From: Chlamydomonas sphaeroides
Lineage: Eukaryota; Chlorophyta; Chlorophyceae; Chlamydomonadales; Chlamydomonadaceae
NCBI GenBank assembly: GCA_001662425.1
Contig: BDDC01000290.1
Location: 958 to 64,957 of the forward strand
Direction of reading: 5' to 3'
Length of the DNA: 64,000 nucleotides
Shown: positions 12,897 to 24,485 of the stretch, piece after piece
How positions within the stretch are numbered: the first letter of the stretch is position 1
How the letters are laid out: each line of letters starts with the position of its first letter
Notes under the pieces: model-generated
The model's input: the letters and a program-made list of their open reading frames with translations, nothing else
Told to the model about the DNA's origin: nothing
Databases searched by the model: none
Position numbers and translations under genes: made by a program

Positions 12897-13353
12897 TCTC
12901 GCGCGTCGGCTAAGCCGGTCCGCGAGGCTGATTGACTGAAGATCTGCTTGTGCGAAGCAGCAGAGTTGCTGGCAACCGCTCGCTGTGTGCGTGCAAGCTG
13001 GGCAGCTAAAAGTATGTTGCGGTGGGGTTGCGGCTTGTTTTGTGCATTCCCAAGGCGTGGCGCCGTACAGGCTGGGGCCCAAACCCCCCGAACCCCCCGA
13101 CTTCTTCTCCCCCCCCTAGACACACACCCTGCAATGCTAGGGCAACAGCGCAGATTATTAAGGCGTGAAGTGCTCAACTCACCAACTGCAGGCAGCCAGG
13201 GGCGCCCTAAGAGGAGCAATGCAGTGCGCGGGCGCTCAGGGCATTGGCACGGTCGCAGACGTCATACCACGCCGCTGCGTGCATAAACAAATCCATCCAA
13301 TATCATGCACGTTTTCTAGCCTGACGGTCTGAAACCCAGAACTGCTTGCGGAA
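12897..13353. promoter_or_regulatory. Bidirectional promoter region, helicase / 13354 gene
   Basis: A 457-bp head-to-head intergenic region. It contains a C-rich run around 13080-13120 and an AT-richer stretch just before 13354 (CATAAACAAATCC). No clear TATA box is seen. Both 5' untranslated regions must lie here. Confidence 0.4.
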
Positions 13354-14232
13354 ATGGTTCACGTTCCGTTCCTGGGCATTGAGCTGCCTGAGCCGAGTCT
13401 TACATGGCTCATACCGCGAACCATTGATACGGCCATCCGGGGCACCCATAGGCTCATTGGGGAGGGCAAACAATTACTGCATCCGCCGACGGCCGAGGAT
13501 ATCGAGCGCTTCGACCGCGAGCTCAATGAGGTCATCCCACGAGAATTCGATCGTGTGCGCAAGCGATACGAGGAGGGCAAGATAGTGAACGATGAGCAGC
13601 TGTCCAGCGAGGTGGAGGACGCCTCGTTCGACTGGTACCGACGGCAGCTGCGCACCGTGGCGATCGGTGCCTCTGACGAGGACAATGAGGACGTCGCGGT
13701 GCGGAAGCTGATGCTGCAGAAGCCGCGGCTGCAGGAGGCGCTGCAGGAGCAGGCACTGCTGGAGGCCATCGAGGCTGCCGGCAGCGTGGACCTGATTGCC
13801 GAGCTGCACGCAGCGGCGCAGGAGGCGATGCTGAGGCAGCGGGAGGAGGAGCAACGGAAAGCCATCCAGGCGCGGGCGGCGCACATAGATGAACTGCGGC
13901 GCCAGCTGCGGCCGACGCAGCAGGTGGCCATCGGCGCCCTTACCAACGCCAGCGCAGGGCTGCTTCTGGGCGTGCTGTCCTTCAAGGCCGCCCTCCTAGT
14001 GGCGAGGCGACTGTTTCGCGGGCGGAAAGGCCAGGCCAAGAAGCCACCGCCGCCGCAGCAGCGGCGGCAATCGGCGGCCGCATCCGTCGCGTCGGCGGCG
14101 CAGCGTGGGCAGCCGGCGGCGGCCGCCGCCGCGGCGGCGCAGCCGGCGCGCCAGCAACAGGCGGCGGCGGCACAGAAGCCGGCCGCGGAAGCGGCAGCCG
14201 CCAAGAAGCCGCGGGCCGTAAAAAAGCGGTAG
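13354..14232 (+). CDS. Unrecognised 292-residue coiled-coil protein with one C-terminal membrane segment
   Basis: Intronless, which is unusual in this window. I do not recognise the family. Residues about 40-195 are strongly helical and charged (for example RFDRELNEVIPREF and AMLRQREEEQRKAIQARAAH), consistent with a long coiled coil. One hydrophobic stretch follows at about residues 198-222 (NASAGLLLGVLSFKAALLVA), with basic residues immediately after it (RRLFRGRKGQ). The last 70 residues are a Lys/Pro/Ala-rich low-complexity tail ending KKPRAVKKR. This fits a tail-anchored or single-pass protein with a basic C-terminal face. Codon use matches neighbours. It is divergent from the helicase gene. 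The reading frame is convincing; the function is unknown. Confidence 0.75.
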   Translation: MVHVPFLGIELPEPSLTWLIPRTIDTAIRGTHRLIGEGKQLLHPPTAEDIERFDRELNEVIPREFDRVRKRYEEGKIVNDEQLSSEVEDASFDWYRRQLRTVAIGASDEDNEDVAVRKLMLQKPRLQEALQEQALLEAIEAAGSVDLIAELHAAAQEAMLRQREEEQRKAIQARAAHIDELRRQLRPTQQVAIGALTNASAGLLLGVLSFKAALLVARRLFRGRKGQAKKPPPPQQRRQSAAASVASAAQRGQPAAAAAAAAQPARQQQAAAAQKPAAEAAAAKKPRAVKKR

Positions 14233-16348
14233 CGGCAGCGCGATGGGGCAGGCGCTGGCCAGGGATGGGGGCAGGGGCTTGCGCTCGCTGCGGCAGGGTT
14301 TGCCGGCGCGATGGAAGGGACACACCAGCGCACAGCTCAGTGTTGGCGTCGTCCCGGGGTGGGAGCAGCTGAGGGTTGGCGCTGGGCTCGGGCTTGGGCG
14401 TGGGCAGCGGGGGAAGTGCGGGCTGAGGAAGCCTGGGCTAGTGGCTTCAGTAGCTCCGTGGCCAATAGCCTGGGCCTGTCACGGCAGTTACTCCAGCTAG
14501 AAGTCTGTGGGATGGGCGTGCAGGCCTCGGGCAGCAGCCGCCTTGGGTGCATGTGGTCTGCGGGGCGGCTGCAGCAGGGCGCGTTGGGCTTGGTGGGCGC
14601 AGACATTGGCGGCGCTGCGGCCTGCCTGGCCGTGTGTTGGGACGGCGAGGGGCGACACTCAACTTGGCACCGCACCGGGTGCTGTCATTTGTCTAGCTAG
14701 GTTGTGGCTGAGTGCCGGATGTTGGACTCGATCCGGAACTTGTGATTCGGACTTGGAACTTGGCGCCTCGATCGTGGGGGTTGTTCACGTGTAAGGCATC
14801 ATGGCGGCGGCATGCGAGCTTTGTGGCGGGTTGCTACGGGGTGGCGCCGCCCGCTGCGCGTTATCTGATTGTCACATTCGCCCAGCGCCATGTGGACTTG
14901 AGACGCCCACTTGTTGGCCGCGTCGCTGTCTATTGCCAGGAGCCTATTGTTGCTTGCGCTCGACGCCCTGCCATGGTCAACCCGCAAACTGGGCCGTGCT
15001 TGGCGTCGCGGCTAGCAGCGAACGGCCCAGAACGACAAGGCCGGCGCAAGAAAGCAAGCTCGCCAGCCAACCTGGCTCGTCACGGCTTGTGAGGGCCCAG
15101 CAGGGCCCTTCCTTCCCCTGCTCCAGCTGTCCTAACCACATGCAGGACCCAACCATCGGGCCCTACGCCCCTACCATACCGCGGCCGTCACCGGGGACCT
15201 GTCCACGCTGCCGCCCTGCGCCGACTGGGCTGCTCCTGGCCCGCTGGCGACATGCTCGTCGCCGCAGTCATCAGCCGGGCCCCGCTGCCGGCGCTGCAGC
15301 GGGTGGAGCTGGGCTGTCCCAGGTGCCCAGTGGATGGCTGCGGCGGTGGTGGCGCGGCGGAGGCGCCCCCGCCCCCACACGGCCGTATGGGCACGGGAGC
15401 AGGTGGGCGTGTGGGCCGCTGCGGCGCCGTTACGGCGGCGCTGGCTGACCGTGCGGAGCGAAGGAGACCTGACGAGTGGGCGCAGCCTGAGCCGTTGATC
15501 GTTGACCGTGGCACGCCACGGAGGGGTCTTCCGTCCTACACAGAGGGAGACGCCACCAGCAAGCAGGTGTAGGGCGGTTGGACTTGTCGCCGTGTGGGCT
15601 CCGCCCACCGGCAGCTAGGCCAGGACTGCATGTGACACTTCTAGTGCCTGTGTGAAGGCTAGGATGGAGAGCCAGCCGGTTATTGACGCAGTGACGCAAG
15701 CGTGGGCGCGCCTGGACGGGCTGGGCGAGGGCCTCACGCCAGGCCTGCTGTCTTGCTGCGTCTCGAGCAGGAGGTCCCAGCCCTGCCACACCTGTAACAC
15801 TGCAATGTCGATCATTCAAGGCCCAGAGAATGCAAGCTTGGTTACCAGGGAGCCCAGCTCCCGCAGCGTGCCCCGGCCCGGCGTGACTCCCCAGGCACAC
15901 GCTCCAGCCTGCCGGCCGCCCGAAGCAACCGAGAGCGGCACTCCAGCTCACTCCACCTCACGCATCGAAGCGCTACGATGAACCGGTACGGTAGTGCCGG
16001 TGCGCAAAGGGTGGCTCAGGTCCCACACCGATATCGCTGTCGTATGATGGCACTGCGCCCAGAGGACATCCCAGCCGTCGCCAATCAATCCGCAGCCCCC
16101 CTCCGACCGCCCGCCCTTGCCGCTCCGCGCGCATCGCCTATGCCCCCGCCGCGCATACGCTGACAGCCTGCTCGTCCCGTGCCGGCACCACCCCCATGCC
16201 CCAGCCCATTTTCACCAGCGCCCCGAGTGCGAGCCCCAGCGCCGCCTGTGCCCAAGCCGCATGTCCACACGACACGCACGTCTCCAGCGCCGCAAGCCGC
16301 ATGTCCGCATGTCGTGTGGCACGGCACATGCCGTCACACCTTCGGGCA
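14233..16348. other. Convergent intergenic region, no supported gene
   Basis: This lies between the 3' ends of the 13354 gene (plus) and the SAP30BP-like gene (minus). A TGTAA motif at about 14790 could serve the plus-strand transcript. Open frames here (for example 15252-15572 plus and 15430-15951 minus) have irregular composition, no family resemblance and no phase-compatible splice partners that I could find. A short repeat (CAAGCCGCATGTCC) occurs twice near 16254 and 16293. Confidence 0.4.
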
Positions 16349-18828
16349 TTACCGCTTGGCGCCGAGCACGCGCGCCACCGCCGCCTGCGCCGCCTGGGCC
16401 GCCTGCGCCGCCGCCCACGTATGGGCCGGGTTGCAGAGGGCCGGTAATCTTGTCAGCACGTTGCGCGGGGCGTCCGTCACACTTGGGCCGTGCTAGCACA
16501 GCGCATGGCATGTCCACAGCTCAGTCCCCAACGCCCGGCCCCACCTGGGCCATGGCCAGGTTGCAGGGCACCCCACTCTTGTAAGGCACAGTACCAGCGC
16601 GCACATGCATTACCGATATCGTGACTTGAATCCATGCAAGCCCCGCCCCACCTGGACCATGGCCAGGTTGCCGGCGCTGTTGGATGCGGGGATGTGGCCC
16701 AGCGGCCCAGCGCCCTTGGCGAAGTCGATGCGGGCGGTGCCGGCGGCGGTCTGCTGCTCCCGCAGCCGCGCGCGCCGCTCCTGCTCCCGCTCCAGCGCGC
16801 GCAGCAGCTGGTCTGCGGGAGCGGGAGGCGAGGCGTGTGGGGTCTGGGTCTGGGATGGTGGGTTTCGCAGAGCGGGCCCGCGGGAAACAGGGGCGGGCGC
16901 GCGGGGGACAGGGGCGGGCGCGCGGGACGGACGCAGGGGTTGACAGGCGCGCTAGGTAGTGGAGCCAATCCAACCACGCCTAGTCCACCCGGCCGAGCGG
17001 CCACAACCCCACTGCGGATTCCCCCCGCCCGCGCCCAAGCGTAATGGTGCCAGGTCGCAGCGAATCCGGCGGAACATTCCCAACAAGCCTGCCGCCCCGT
17101 CAGCCGAGCCCATGCGGGCAGCCTAGCTACGGCACGCAGCTACCCCTCAACGTCGAGCGCGCGACTGCACCCACCAATGCTGTCCTCGGCCGGCAGCGAG
17201 TCGGGCGCGAACACGTCGGTTGGGAAGGCGCTGCCGTGCTCGCTGACGTTGAAGTGGTCCACCAGCTTGGCCAGGAAGTCGGGGTTTTTGAACTGCCGCC
17301 GCTGAGTCACCTGCGGCGGTTGGCGGTGATTGCGGAGGTGAGCGGTGAGGTGGCTAGCGTGGCTGCGGGTCGCTGCAGCGAGAGTGGGTGGGTGCGCGGC
17401 CTTTACCTGGTCGGTGAGGGAGATGCCCTTGGTCCGCAGCGACTGCAGGTAGCCCGCGAACTTGGCCTGCGGCGGGGGGAAAGGTTGGGTGGGGGTGCGC
17501 CAAGGGGCTACGACACTTGTTTGCAAGCTGGGTCTGCCAGGTAGCGAGAGGGGTGCAGCAAGGAGCAACCGAGCGTGCGGCGGGTGGTGCTCGGCTTCCC
17601 GGGGGGGAGTGGCGTCAGGCGGCGGGGCGGGGGTAAGGGTGCGGGCGGCAGCGGCTGACGCAATGCGGTATGGCACCGGCACAGGCTGGGCCGCGCAAGG
17701 AGGGGGCCTCTGGGCAGGCTGGGTTGGCGCCGAACCGAGCCGCGTGCTGCCGCGCACGGCATCCTTGCGCACGGCTCTTGAGGCGGGCTTCCGGGGGCCG
17801 ACGCCAGCGTACAGACGCGAGGCGTCGCAGCCCCGCGTGGGATCCACATGCAGCGACTGTAGCTAGGAATCCCGGCCCCACGCCGGCGCGAAGGCCAGCG
17901 GCACAAGTCATCGACGCAGCTGGTGGGAGCCCGAGCGCGCCCGGGGCGCCAGGGCGCGAGCGCCGCCGCCACGTCCGGCCATGGCAGCCAGGGCCGCTGG
18001 CGTGCGTCTCCGCCTTAGGGCTCGGCCGTAGGGTTGACCCCGACTGGCGGATGGCCGCCCGAGCAAGACACGGCCATGTGCGGCCAACTCTGGATTGTAT
18101 CACGGCACGTGTCGTGTGTGCGTTTGTTGACCGTTCAGAAGCTTCAGTAACACGCGTACATGCCCCGCGCGGCACGCCATGCGTGTGCATGAAGCTCATC
18201 ACGGCGGACGGAGGCAGGCACGTGGTGCCACGCGCACCTGGAGCTGCTCGGAGCAGGAGGTGGGCAGCGGGTCGCGCAGATCAGGAGGCAGGCGGCTGAG
18301 CGGGTCCGAGGGGCCGCCCGTCGTCCCCGCGCCTGGCGTGCCGTCCCTCCGCGCTGCGGGCAGGGCGGCCGGGGGCCGGCAGACAGGCAGGAGTTTATGG
18401 TGTGCCGTCAATGGAGCGCGGGCCGCCGCAGTCGGGCCCCGGCCCGTGCAGCGAGGGGCGTACCGTCGTCGCCGCCACCATCTGCTCCGGACCCTTGCGC
18501 CGTCGCCGGGGATGGCCGCCGCAGCTCCTGTTGTTGCTGCGCCAGGGCCTCAGCACTGAGGCCATCCTCGTTGTCCAGGTCTATAGATTCGCGGCTGCGG
18601 TAATTTGGCAGCAGTATCCCTGCGCAACAGGGCGAGGAACAAGGGGAAAGCGGAGGGGGCGAAGTCGGTGACGGGCCCAGCGTGTATGGGCCCACACGAG
18701 GACTCGCCTGGCTCGTGACCATGGTCCTCCTCGCGCCCCTCATCGCCGCCCTGGCTGCCTTCTTCATCCTCGTCGCTCGCGTAGCCACCGAGCCCAAGTG
18801 CGCCGATGCCCGAGTGCTTCCGCTTCAT
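16349..18828 (-). CDS. SAP30BP/HCNGP-like transcriptional regulator
   Basis: Homologue of the HCNGP (SAP30-binding protein) family, nuclear regulators tied to transcription and, in animals, splicing. Seven exons: 18708-18828, 18464-18619, 18238-18353, 17407-17466, 17175-17301, 16652-16812, 16349-16402; about 264 residues. The N-terminus MKRKHSGIGALGLGGYASDEDEE is basic then acidic. The family core is LPTSCSEQLQ, AKFAGYLQSLRTKGISL, then FKNPDFLAKLVDHFNV and GSAFPTDVFAPDSL. It is followed by a charged helix (LEREQERRARLREQQ), ARIDFAKG, and an Ala-rich end (ARVLGAKR). Intron 1 best fits a GC-AG intron (CAG|GCGAGT). The last exon is my choice; reading through instead of splicing at 16651 would give a short tail ending at 16610. 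A possible 33-bp cassette exon sits at 16545-16577. It is divergent from the O-methyltransferase gene. Confidence 0.75.
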
Positions 18829-19547
18829 TCAAGAACAACGTTGAAGCCACGAAGTGTGTACTATGTTGTGCTTCGCAGGCACTCTGTACTGGCAGAACAG
18901 CGACTCGCGAACAAAAAGAGATGTTCAGATGTCTACCGCGCCGTGGTTCAGAACGCCAGCAACCACAGCTGCGTTGATTGAAAAGATTTTGCTTGGTAGA
19001 GTTGTGGAAAGCATTGTGCGTAGGCTTGCCTGTGCATTGACTTCAATGCGCCGTACAGCGACATACCTGGAAACACAGGGAGGCAGGCATGACAAAGGGC
19101 AGGGTTTCCAAATAGGGGCGCACTAGTTGGGGGATAGCCTGGAGCGGTAATGTAAGCGGCGAATTGTGTGCAAGTGGCACGCTGGCATAAGTTAGCCCCC
19201 ACACAGCCAGGCCCTGCGCGCGCACACACAAACAAACTCCCGTCTCCCCACACGAGCACTGTGCAGACACGTTGAGCCGAAGCTTGATCGTCGCTATGCA
19301 GCTGACGAGGCCCTGCCGCGCGTTCATGTAAGCATATATCAACGTGACTTACCACAAGCTGAGCGGTCGCAGACGCGTGTCATCACTAGCACAGCTTGTC
19401 ATCCCTTACCCATCGTCCGGGCATCCCAGGTATCCCCTGCATAAGGCCGCCCACCCGGTGCTCGCCCTACGCAGCAACAGCTCCGGCAGCAACGCCTGGC
19501 CAACGCCGCAACGGCCCTCGCACTCGGCAACTCGTCAGTGTGTCGCC
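18829..19547. promoter_or_regulatory. Bidirectional promoter region, SAP30BP-like / O-methyltransferase
   Basis: A 719-bp head-to-head interval, AT-richer than its surroundings at 18840-19020. It holds the 5' untranslated regions of both genes. An in-frame upstream extension of the O-methyltransferase (from about 19344) is possible but contains no conserved sequence. No TATA box could be assigned with confidence. Confidence 0.4.
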
Positions 19548-21869
19548 ATGTCCGCGCAAGCCGGCGCGGCTGCGACAGCCGCAAAGACCAAGGGACTGGG
19601 GCTGCCCTCGCAGCTGCATGACTACATGGTCGCTCACAACCGCGAGCCCGAGGTGCTAATCGAACGCGGAACACGTGTAGGCTCCAGCTGCCGTTGCGCG
19701 GCATGTCCACACCAGCCCTTGCTGCACACCTGCCATCTCCCGCCCACCGCAACTCGCGCTCCCCCACCTGCGCGCCTGCCGCCTCTCCCCCAACGCCGCA
19801 CCCTAAATCGCTACACCCTACACCTTGCATGCTCCGGCCGCAGGTGCTCTGCCGCCTGCGCGAGGAGACGTCCACCATGCCCATGTCGCTGATGCAGATC
19901 CCACCGGAGCAGGTGGGGACCGCGCGGGGCCGCAAGCGCGGGGCTCTTGCAGCCCCGGCGTCTAAGAGTCAAGTCGCACGCTGATTTTGCCAATATCGTG
20001 CCAGCGGGCTCGGCCCAGCAGCTTGCCCTGCCGCTGCGCAGCGCCCGTCCCCGCCGCGTCCTCCCGCTCGGCTCACCCTTTCCACACGCCTTCGGCCCCC
20101 ACGGCTCTATCCTGGGCATGATGGGGTGGAGTTGACCGAAGTGCGCCTGCAACCGCCCAACCCCGCCCCGCCCCATTCCCGGCTGATGCCTAGGGATCGC
20201 AAACTAGTTTGTTGCTCCCGCGGCACTCCCCTCGCCGCCCCATCTCAGGGCTCGTTCCTGGGCCTCATGGTGGAGCTGACAGGCGCTCGGCGGGTGGTGG
20301 AGGTGGGCACCTTCACCGGCTACTCCTCCGTGGCCATGGCCATGGTGGGTGGTATCGACACTGCGGTACTGCATGATGACGTTGCGGTAGCGTACGCACC
20401 GCTACGTAAAGCGAGTCCCTGACGACGCCTCGCCAGACTGGGACTTGCTAGGCGCCTCCTCCGGATGCTGTACCACAGCCATCGCCATGGCGGGGCAGGG
20501 TCCAGGGTCCCTGGCAGAAGGCGTTGGTTTTGAGATTGGGGTGCCCGCCCCGCCTCCATTGCTCGGGCCGGGGGCCGGGGGCCGGGGGCCGGGGGCAAGG
20601 GAGGCGGCAGAGCGGAATGGGACTGCGCTGTGGCTTCTGGCGCCTTTCGCCTGCGGTGGGTGCGGCCCCGGAGGGCTGTGCTTGGGGCTGTGCTGTGGGG
20701 CCCGCCAGTTGCGCATCCGCTCCCTTTCGCCGCAGCTGACGCTGCTCACCGCCAGGTCCCACCCACCCTCGGCACCGCCAGCCATGCCCGCCTCCCCGCA
20801 CAACGGCCGAGCCTGCAGCACCGCCGTCCCGTGCCTGCTGCTCCCCACACCCTGCCACCCAGGCGCTTCCCGCCGGCGCCAACCTGCTCAAGCTCGCCGC
20901 CTGCAGTCATGCCGCAGCCCCATGCCGCAGCCAGCACCCCTCACTGCGCTCCGTCCCACACTCAAGCCTCCGTCGTCACTCCGCCACACGCTGCCCCCCG
21001 CCCTCCTCCCTGCCCGCCCCCAGGCGCTGCCGGCCGACGGCCAGCTGGTGACTCTGGACGTGGACGCGGGGCCGGTGGCGGTGGCGGCCAAGTACTGGCA
21101 GGAGGCGGGCGTGGCGGGCCGCGTGCGCAGCATCATCGGGCCGGCGGCGGACTCGCTCAAGGAGCTGCTGGCCAAGGAGGGGCCCGGCTCGTTCGACATG
21201 GCCTTCATTGGTAGGTCGCTTGTGCAGTAGCGCGTGCACAGGCAACTGTCCTTGGCTTGATAGCAGCAGGGCGCAGGGAAGGCCCTGGCCCGGGCGCCGC
21301 CGCTAATGACGTGGCGCGCTTCTGCCGCACACCCGCATACATGCTAGCTGCGTCCGTGCCTCGCTGCCTCCTTTCCTCTGGCCCGGCCTCCCCCTGACCC
21401 ACTTCACGGCAGCACCAACCCCTCGCCACCTCCAGATGCGGACAAGCCCAACTACGACGTATACTACGAGCTGCTGCTGCAGCTGGTGCGGCCGGGCGGC
21501 CTCATCGCCATCGACAACTGCCTGTGGTTCGGACAGGTGGCGGACCCACAGGTGGGATAAGGGAAAGGGTGCGGGGAGGAAGGGCTGGGCTTCGGGCCCA
21601 CGTGGGGTGCGGAGATTGCGGCGAGGCGTGGGGGCATCACGGCTGATCAGCCGCCGCATGCCTGCTTAGCAGCCGCACCCCAACCCGCGGCACGCCTTTA
21701 GTCACAAGCGTGGCCACAACCTGCCCGCCCGCCTGCCGGTGTGCAGGCCACCGACGAGTCCACGGCGGCGCTGCGGGCGCTCAACGCCAAGGTGTTTGCC
21801 GACCCGCGGGTCAGCGCCAGCTTGGTGCCCATGGCCGACGGCATCATGCTGGCCCGGCGGAGGGCGTAG
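19548..21869 (+). CDS. Caffeoyl-CoA-type class I O-methyltransferase
   Basis: SAM-dependent O-methyltransferase of the cation-dependent CCoAOMT family (Methyltransf_3). It methylates catechol-type hydroxyls; the natural substrate in algae is uncertain. Six exons: 19548-19652, 19844-19912, 20249-20344, 21024-21210, 21436-21551, 21747-21869; 231 residues. Family landmarks in order: REPEVLCRLREET, the SAM-binding motif VVEVGTFTGYSSVAMAM, LVTLDVDAGP (acidic residue contacting the cofactor), FDMAFIDADKPNYDVYYE (metal-binding Asp region), GGLIAIDNCLW (second metal-binding Asp-Asn), and the end ADPRVSASLVPMADGIMLARR. The metal-binding residues appear intact. Length matches the family. The ATG at 19548 gives the normal soluble form; an upstream in-frame extension might be a transit peptide. 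A minisatellite begins inside the last codons. Confidence 0.92.
20565..20597 (+). repeat. G-rich tandem heptamer in OMT intron 3
   Basis: About four to five tandem copies of a GGGGGCC-like heptamer lie inside the 679-bp third intron of the O-methyltransferase gene. Runs of five Gs at regular spacing could form a G-quadruplex in the transcript. Confidence 0.8.
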
Positions 21870-21937
21870 GGTGACGGCGGAGGGCGCAGGGTGGTGGTGG
21901 AGGGCGTAGAGCGATGGCGGAGGGTGCAGGGTGATGG
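21856..21937 (+). repeat. Degenerate 20-21 bp minisatellite at the OMT stop codon
   Basis: Four imperfect copies of a unit resembling CGGAGGGCGTAGGGTGATGG. The first copy overlaps the final ARRRA codons and the TAG stop of the O-methyltransferase; the rest extend into the 3' untranslated region. Confidence 0.75.
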
Positions 21938-22532
21938 TACAGGACAGAAGTGGCGAAGGGTGATGACGGTTGGGGAATGGGTTGGGGGTAGGCAGGAGGG
22001 TGGGGAGCGGGCGCTGGGCGCAGTGCTGCAGGCGCTTGGCAGGGGTGTGACATGTGTACAGCTAGGATAGGGGCAGCAGGCAGGATGAGTTTTGCGCGGT
22101 GCGAGGGCGGCTGGGCGGCGGTAAGGTGCGTGTCAGGCTGGCGCTATGCCTCTTCTTCACTGCGGTGCCGCGATGCGAGGGCGGCAGCGGGTCGTGCTGG
22201 CTTGGCTTGGCTTGCTGCAAGTGGTGGCGCCCTCACCCAACGGAGGGGCTTCGGTGATCCAGCTGTGCAGGGCTCCAGCGCACCAGACACGCAGTACGGT
22301 TGCAGTTGTTGACGCTGGCATGACTTGCCTCCGGCAGCCGCCAGGGCCCCGTACTGTACGTGGCCGGCTGGCCCGCTGGTTTACGGGGGTCCGCACCCAC
22401 GATTGGGCTGTTGTGGGCCGGCGGCACCGGGCCTGATGCCATGTCGTTACAACTGCTGAGGCCTGACGCTTGCAGACACAACGGTTGCAGTTGTGTGCGC
22501 TCTCTCTGCCCCGCGTCCTCCCCGGCGTCGCC
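21938..22532. other. Convergent intergenic region, OMT / DUF4504-like
   Basis: It holds the 3' untranslated regions of two converging genes. I see no coding signal or obvious polyadenylation motif. The sequence is G/T-rich near the O-methyltransferase and becomes balanced toward 22500. Confidence 0.35.
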
Positions 22533-24379
22533 TCACAGCACCACACACGGGGTCAGCACCTCCTCCCTCGCCACGCAGCCGCACCCCCACAGCGCGCCCC
22601 CGGCCCCGCCCCCGCCCGCTCCTCCGTACGGCCCCAAGCTCCCGCCGCACACCGCCAGCGCCGCCGCCAGCCGCCCCCGCCAGCCGCGCACCGCCGCCGC
22701 CAGCTCCGGCGCGGCCGCCAGCCCCCTCGGCACCGAGAACGCACATAGCGACGTCAGGTCCCGCTCCGGCAGCTGCACCGCCGCCGCAGCCGCGGCCTTG
22801 CGCTTCCCTCTCGCACCCCCGCCACCACCAGCCCCGGCATCCTCCGCGCCCGCGACCAGCGCCACCAGCTGCGCCGCCAGCGGCCCGCCCTCGGCGGCGG
22901 GGACCTGCGCCCGGGTCAGCACCAGGCCGTCGGCGGTCAGGCAGCGCGAGGCCACGTCAGCTTCCCGGCGGCTGCCGATGTCGTACACCAGGGGGTATCC
23001 CAGCAGCAGCCCCTGCAGCGTGGGCTGCAGCGGCAGGCCGCGAAGGGAGCCCAGGTCGAGCCGGACCGCGCCCGGCGGCGCGGAGGTGGCCGAGGTGGCG
23101 GCGGAGTGGAGCGCCGCCAGCAGCGGCGCGAGGCGGGGCATCGTGGCCTGGCGGCGGCGGGCGGCGGTGGAGGAGGCAAGGGGAGGGGTTCGGCAAGGTC
23201 CGGGAGAGCGTTGCCAGGGCTGCGCCTTTACCTGCAGAGGCAGCCGGAACCCGTAACCCTGCAGGCGCCAGGCCCGCCTGTTGCCGCATGCATTCCCGCA
23301 AACGCAGTTGTTGCTGGCTGCCATGACCCTCAGTATGGCAGGTCTCACCTGTCCTTCTGCAGGCGACATCAGCACGGGCGCTGCCGCACTCCCCCCGTCG
23401 CTGCTCCTGAACGCCACCAGCACCACCGCGGGCCCCGCGCCACCGCCCCCGTCTGCAGCCTCTGGAGCTGGGCCTCCCGCCGCTGCCGCTGCCGCCTCCG
23501 GTCCGGCGGCCTCCGGTCCGGCACCCGCCGGCGGCTGCTGCACCAGTGCCGCCACATGGGCCGCCAGCGTGTCAGCTCGCCCCGCCATGAAGCAGCCGTC
23601 CAAGCTCAGCACCACGACTGCGGGGCCACACCCGGGGAAGACACAGGGCCGCGGCACGCGTGGGTGCCCGGCGCGGGCGGCTCCGACGGACCTAGGCACT
23701 GGCCCTCCCGACCCAGGCACCCGCGTACGGCCCTGCCCTGGCGCTCCCACGCGAGCTCTGTTCCCGCCGCCCGGGCGCCCCCCCCCCCGCACCCGGCACG
23801 CCAGCCACCGTAGCCGCCTCCCGCGCCACCGCCATCAGCGCCGGCTCGGGCACGGGTGCATAGTCGAGCAGGAAGGCGGGCCGCAGGCCGCACAGTACGG
23901 CCGTCATGTCGTACAACAGCCGGGCGCCAGCGCGCCGTACGGCAGGGTTTCGCCGGGCCTGGGCCTGCGGTTACGGCACAGTGTGCAGGAGCGAGGGGCG
24001 TCATGCATGTCAGCACGGAGGCGTAGGCCACTAGGGAAACTGTGGGAGCAACCGCGGCATCAGAACCGCGGCACGGGCCCCGGCATCGGGACGCGCAGGC
24101 CAGGCTAGCTGCCACAGGAGGAGGAGGGCAGGAATGGAGAGGACGGGCGGACGCCGACGACCAGCTCGCTGTGACTGCGGGCCTGGCCAGCTGCAGCATG
24201 CTGAGGAAGCTGACGACCAGCTGGTCCTGGGGCACGCCGACGACCAGCTGATTCCGGGAGACACCCGGCTGGGTCAGCTGCGGCGCGCTGAGTAGCTGAC
24301 GGCCAGCTGATCCTGGGACACTCCCCCCCACCTGGATGGCCCCGGCGATGCGCTCCAGCGCAGCGCCATCCAAAGCCAT
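22533..24379 (-). CDS. Probable DUF4504/UPF0739 (human C1orf74-like) protein
   Basis: Four phased exons: 24332-24379, 23793-23964, 23349-23617, 22533-23147; 367 residues, starting MALDGAALERIAGAIQ. The pattern is a helical start, then LLYDMTAVLCGLRPAFLLDY, a strand VVVLSLDGCFM, AVVLVAFRSSD, GLLLGYPLVYDIG, and an ending CAFSVPRGLAA before a helical segment. From memory of the family this matches UPF0739/C1orf74, whose members share a 'GLKPAFLLD' segment, a 'GYPVVY' segment and a late 'SFSVP' segment. Function is unknown even in animals. Ala/Gly/Pro-rich inserts separate the conserved blocks. It sits 106 bp downstream of BLOC1S1 on the same strand, so they are separate genes in tight tandem. 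The gene model is good; the family call is moderate. Confidence 0.6.
24153..24322 (+). repeat. Interspersed 27-29 bp repeat in intron 1 of the DUF4504-like gene
   Basis: Four diverged copies of a unit beginning GACGACCAGCTG (near 24153, 24209, 24236 and 24296) occur inside the first intron. Two copies are directly adjacent. They look like an old tandem duplication and carry no coding constraint that I can see. Confidence 0.65.
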
Positions 24380-24485
24380 GCCGGCCTGCAGCCCGCGCAC
24401 GGCGCCGAGCCTCAGCTTCGCCCCCCGCCTCGCGGCCCGGCGCTTGCTGCACCGCACACGGCGACTCTGCGCCTCCTTGCCAAGC

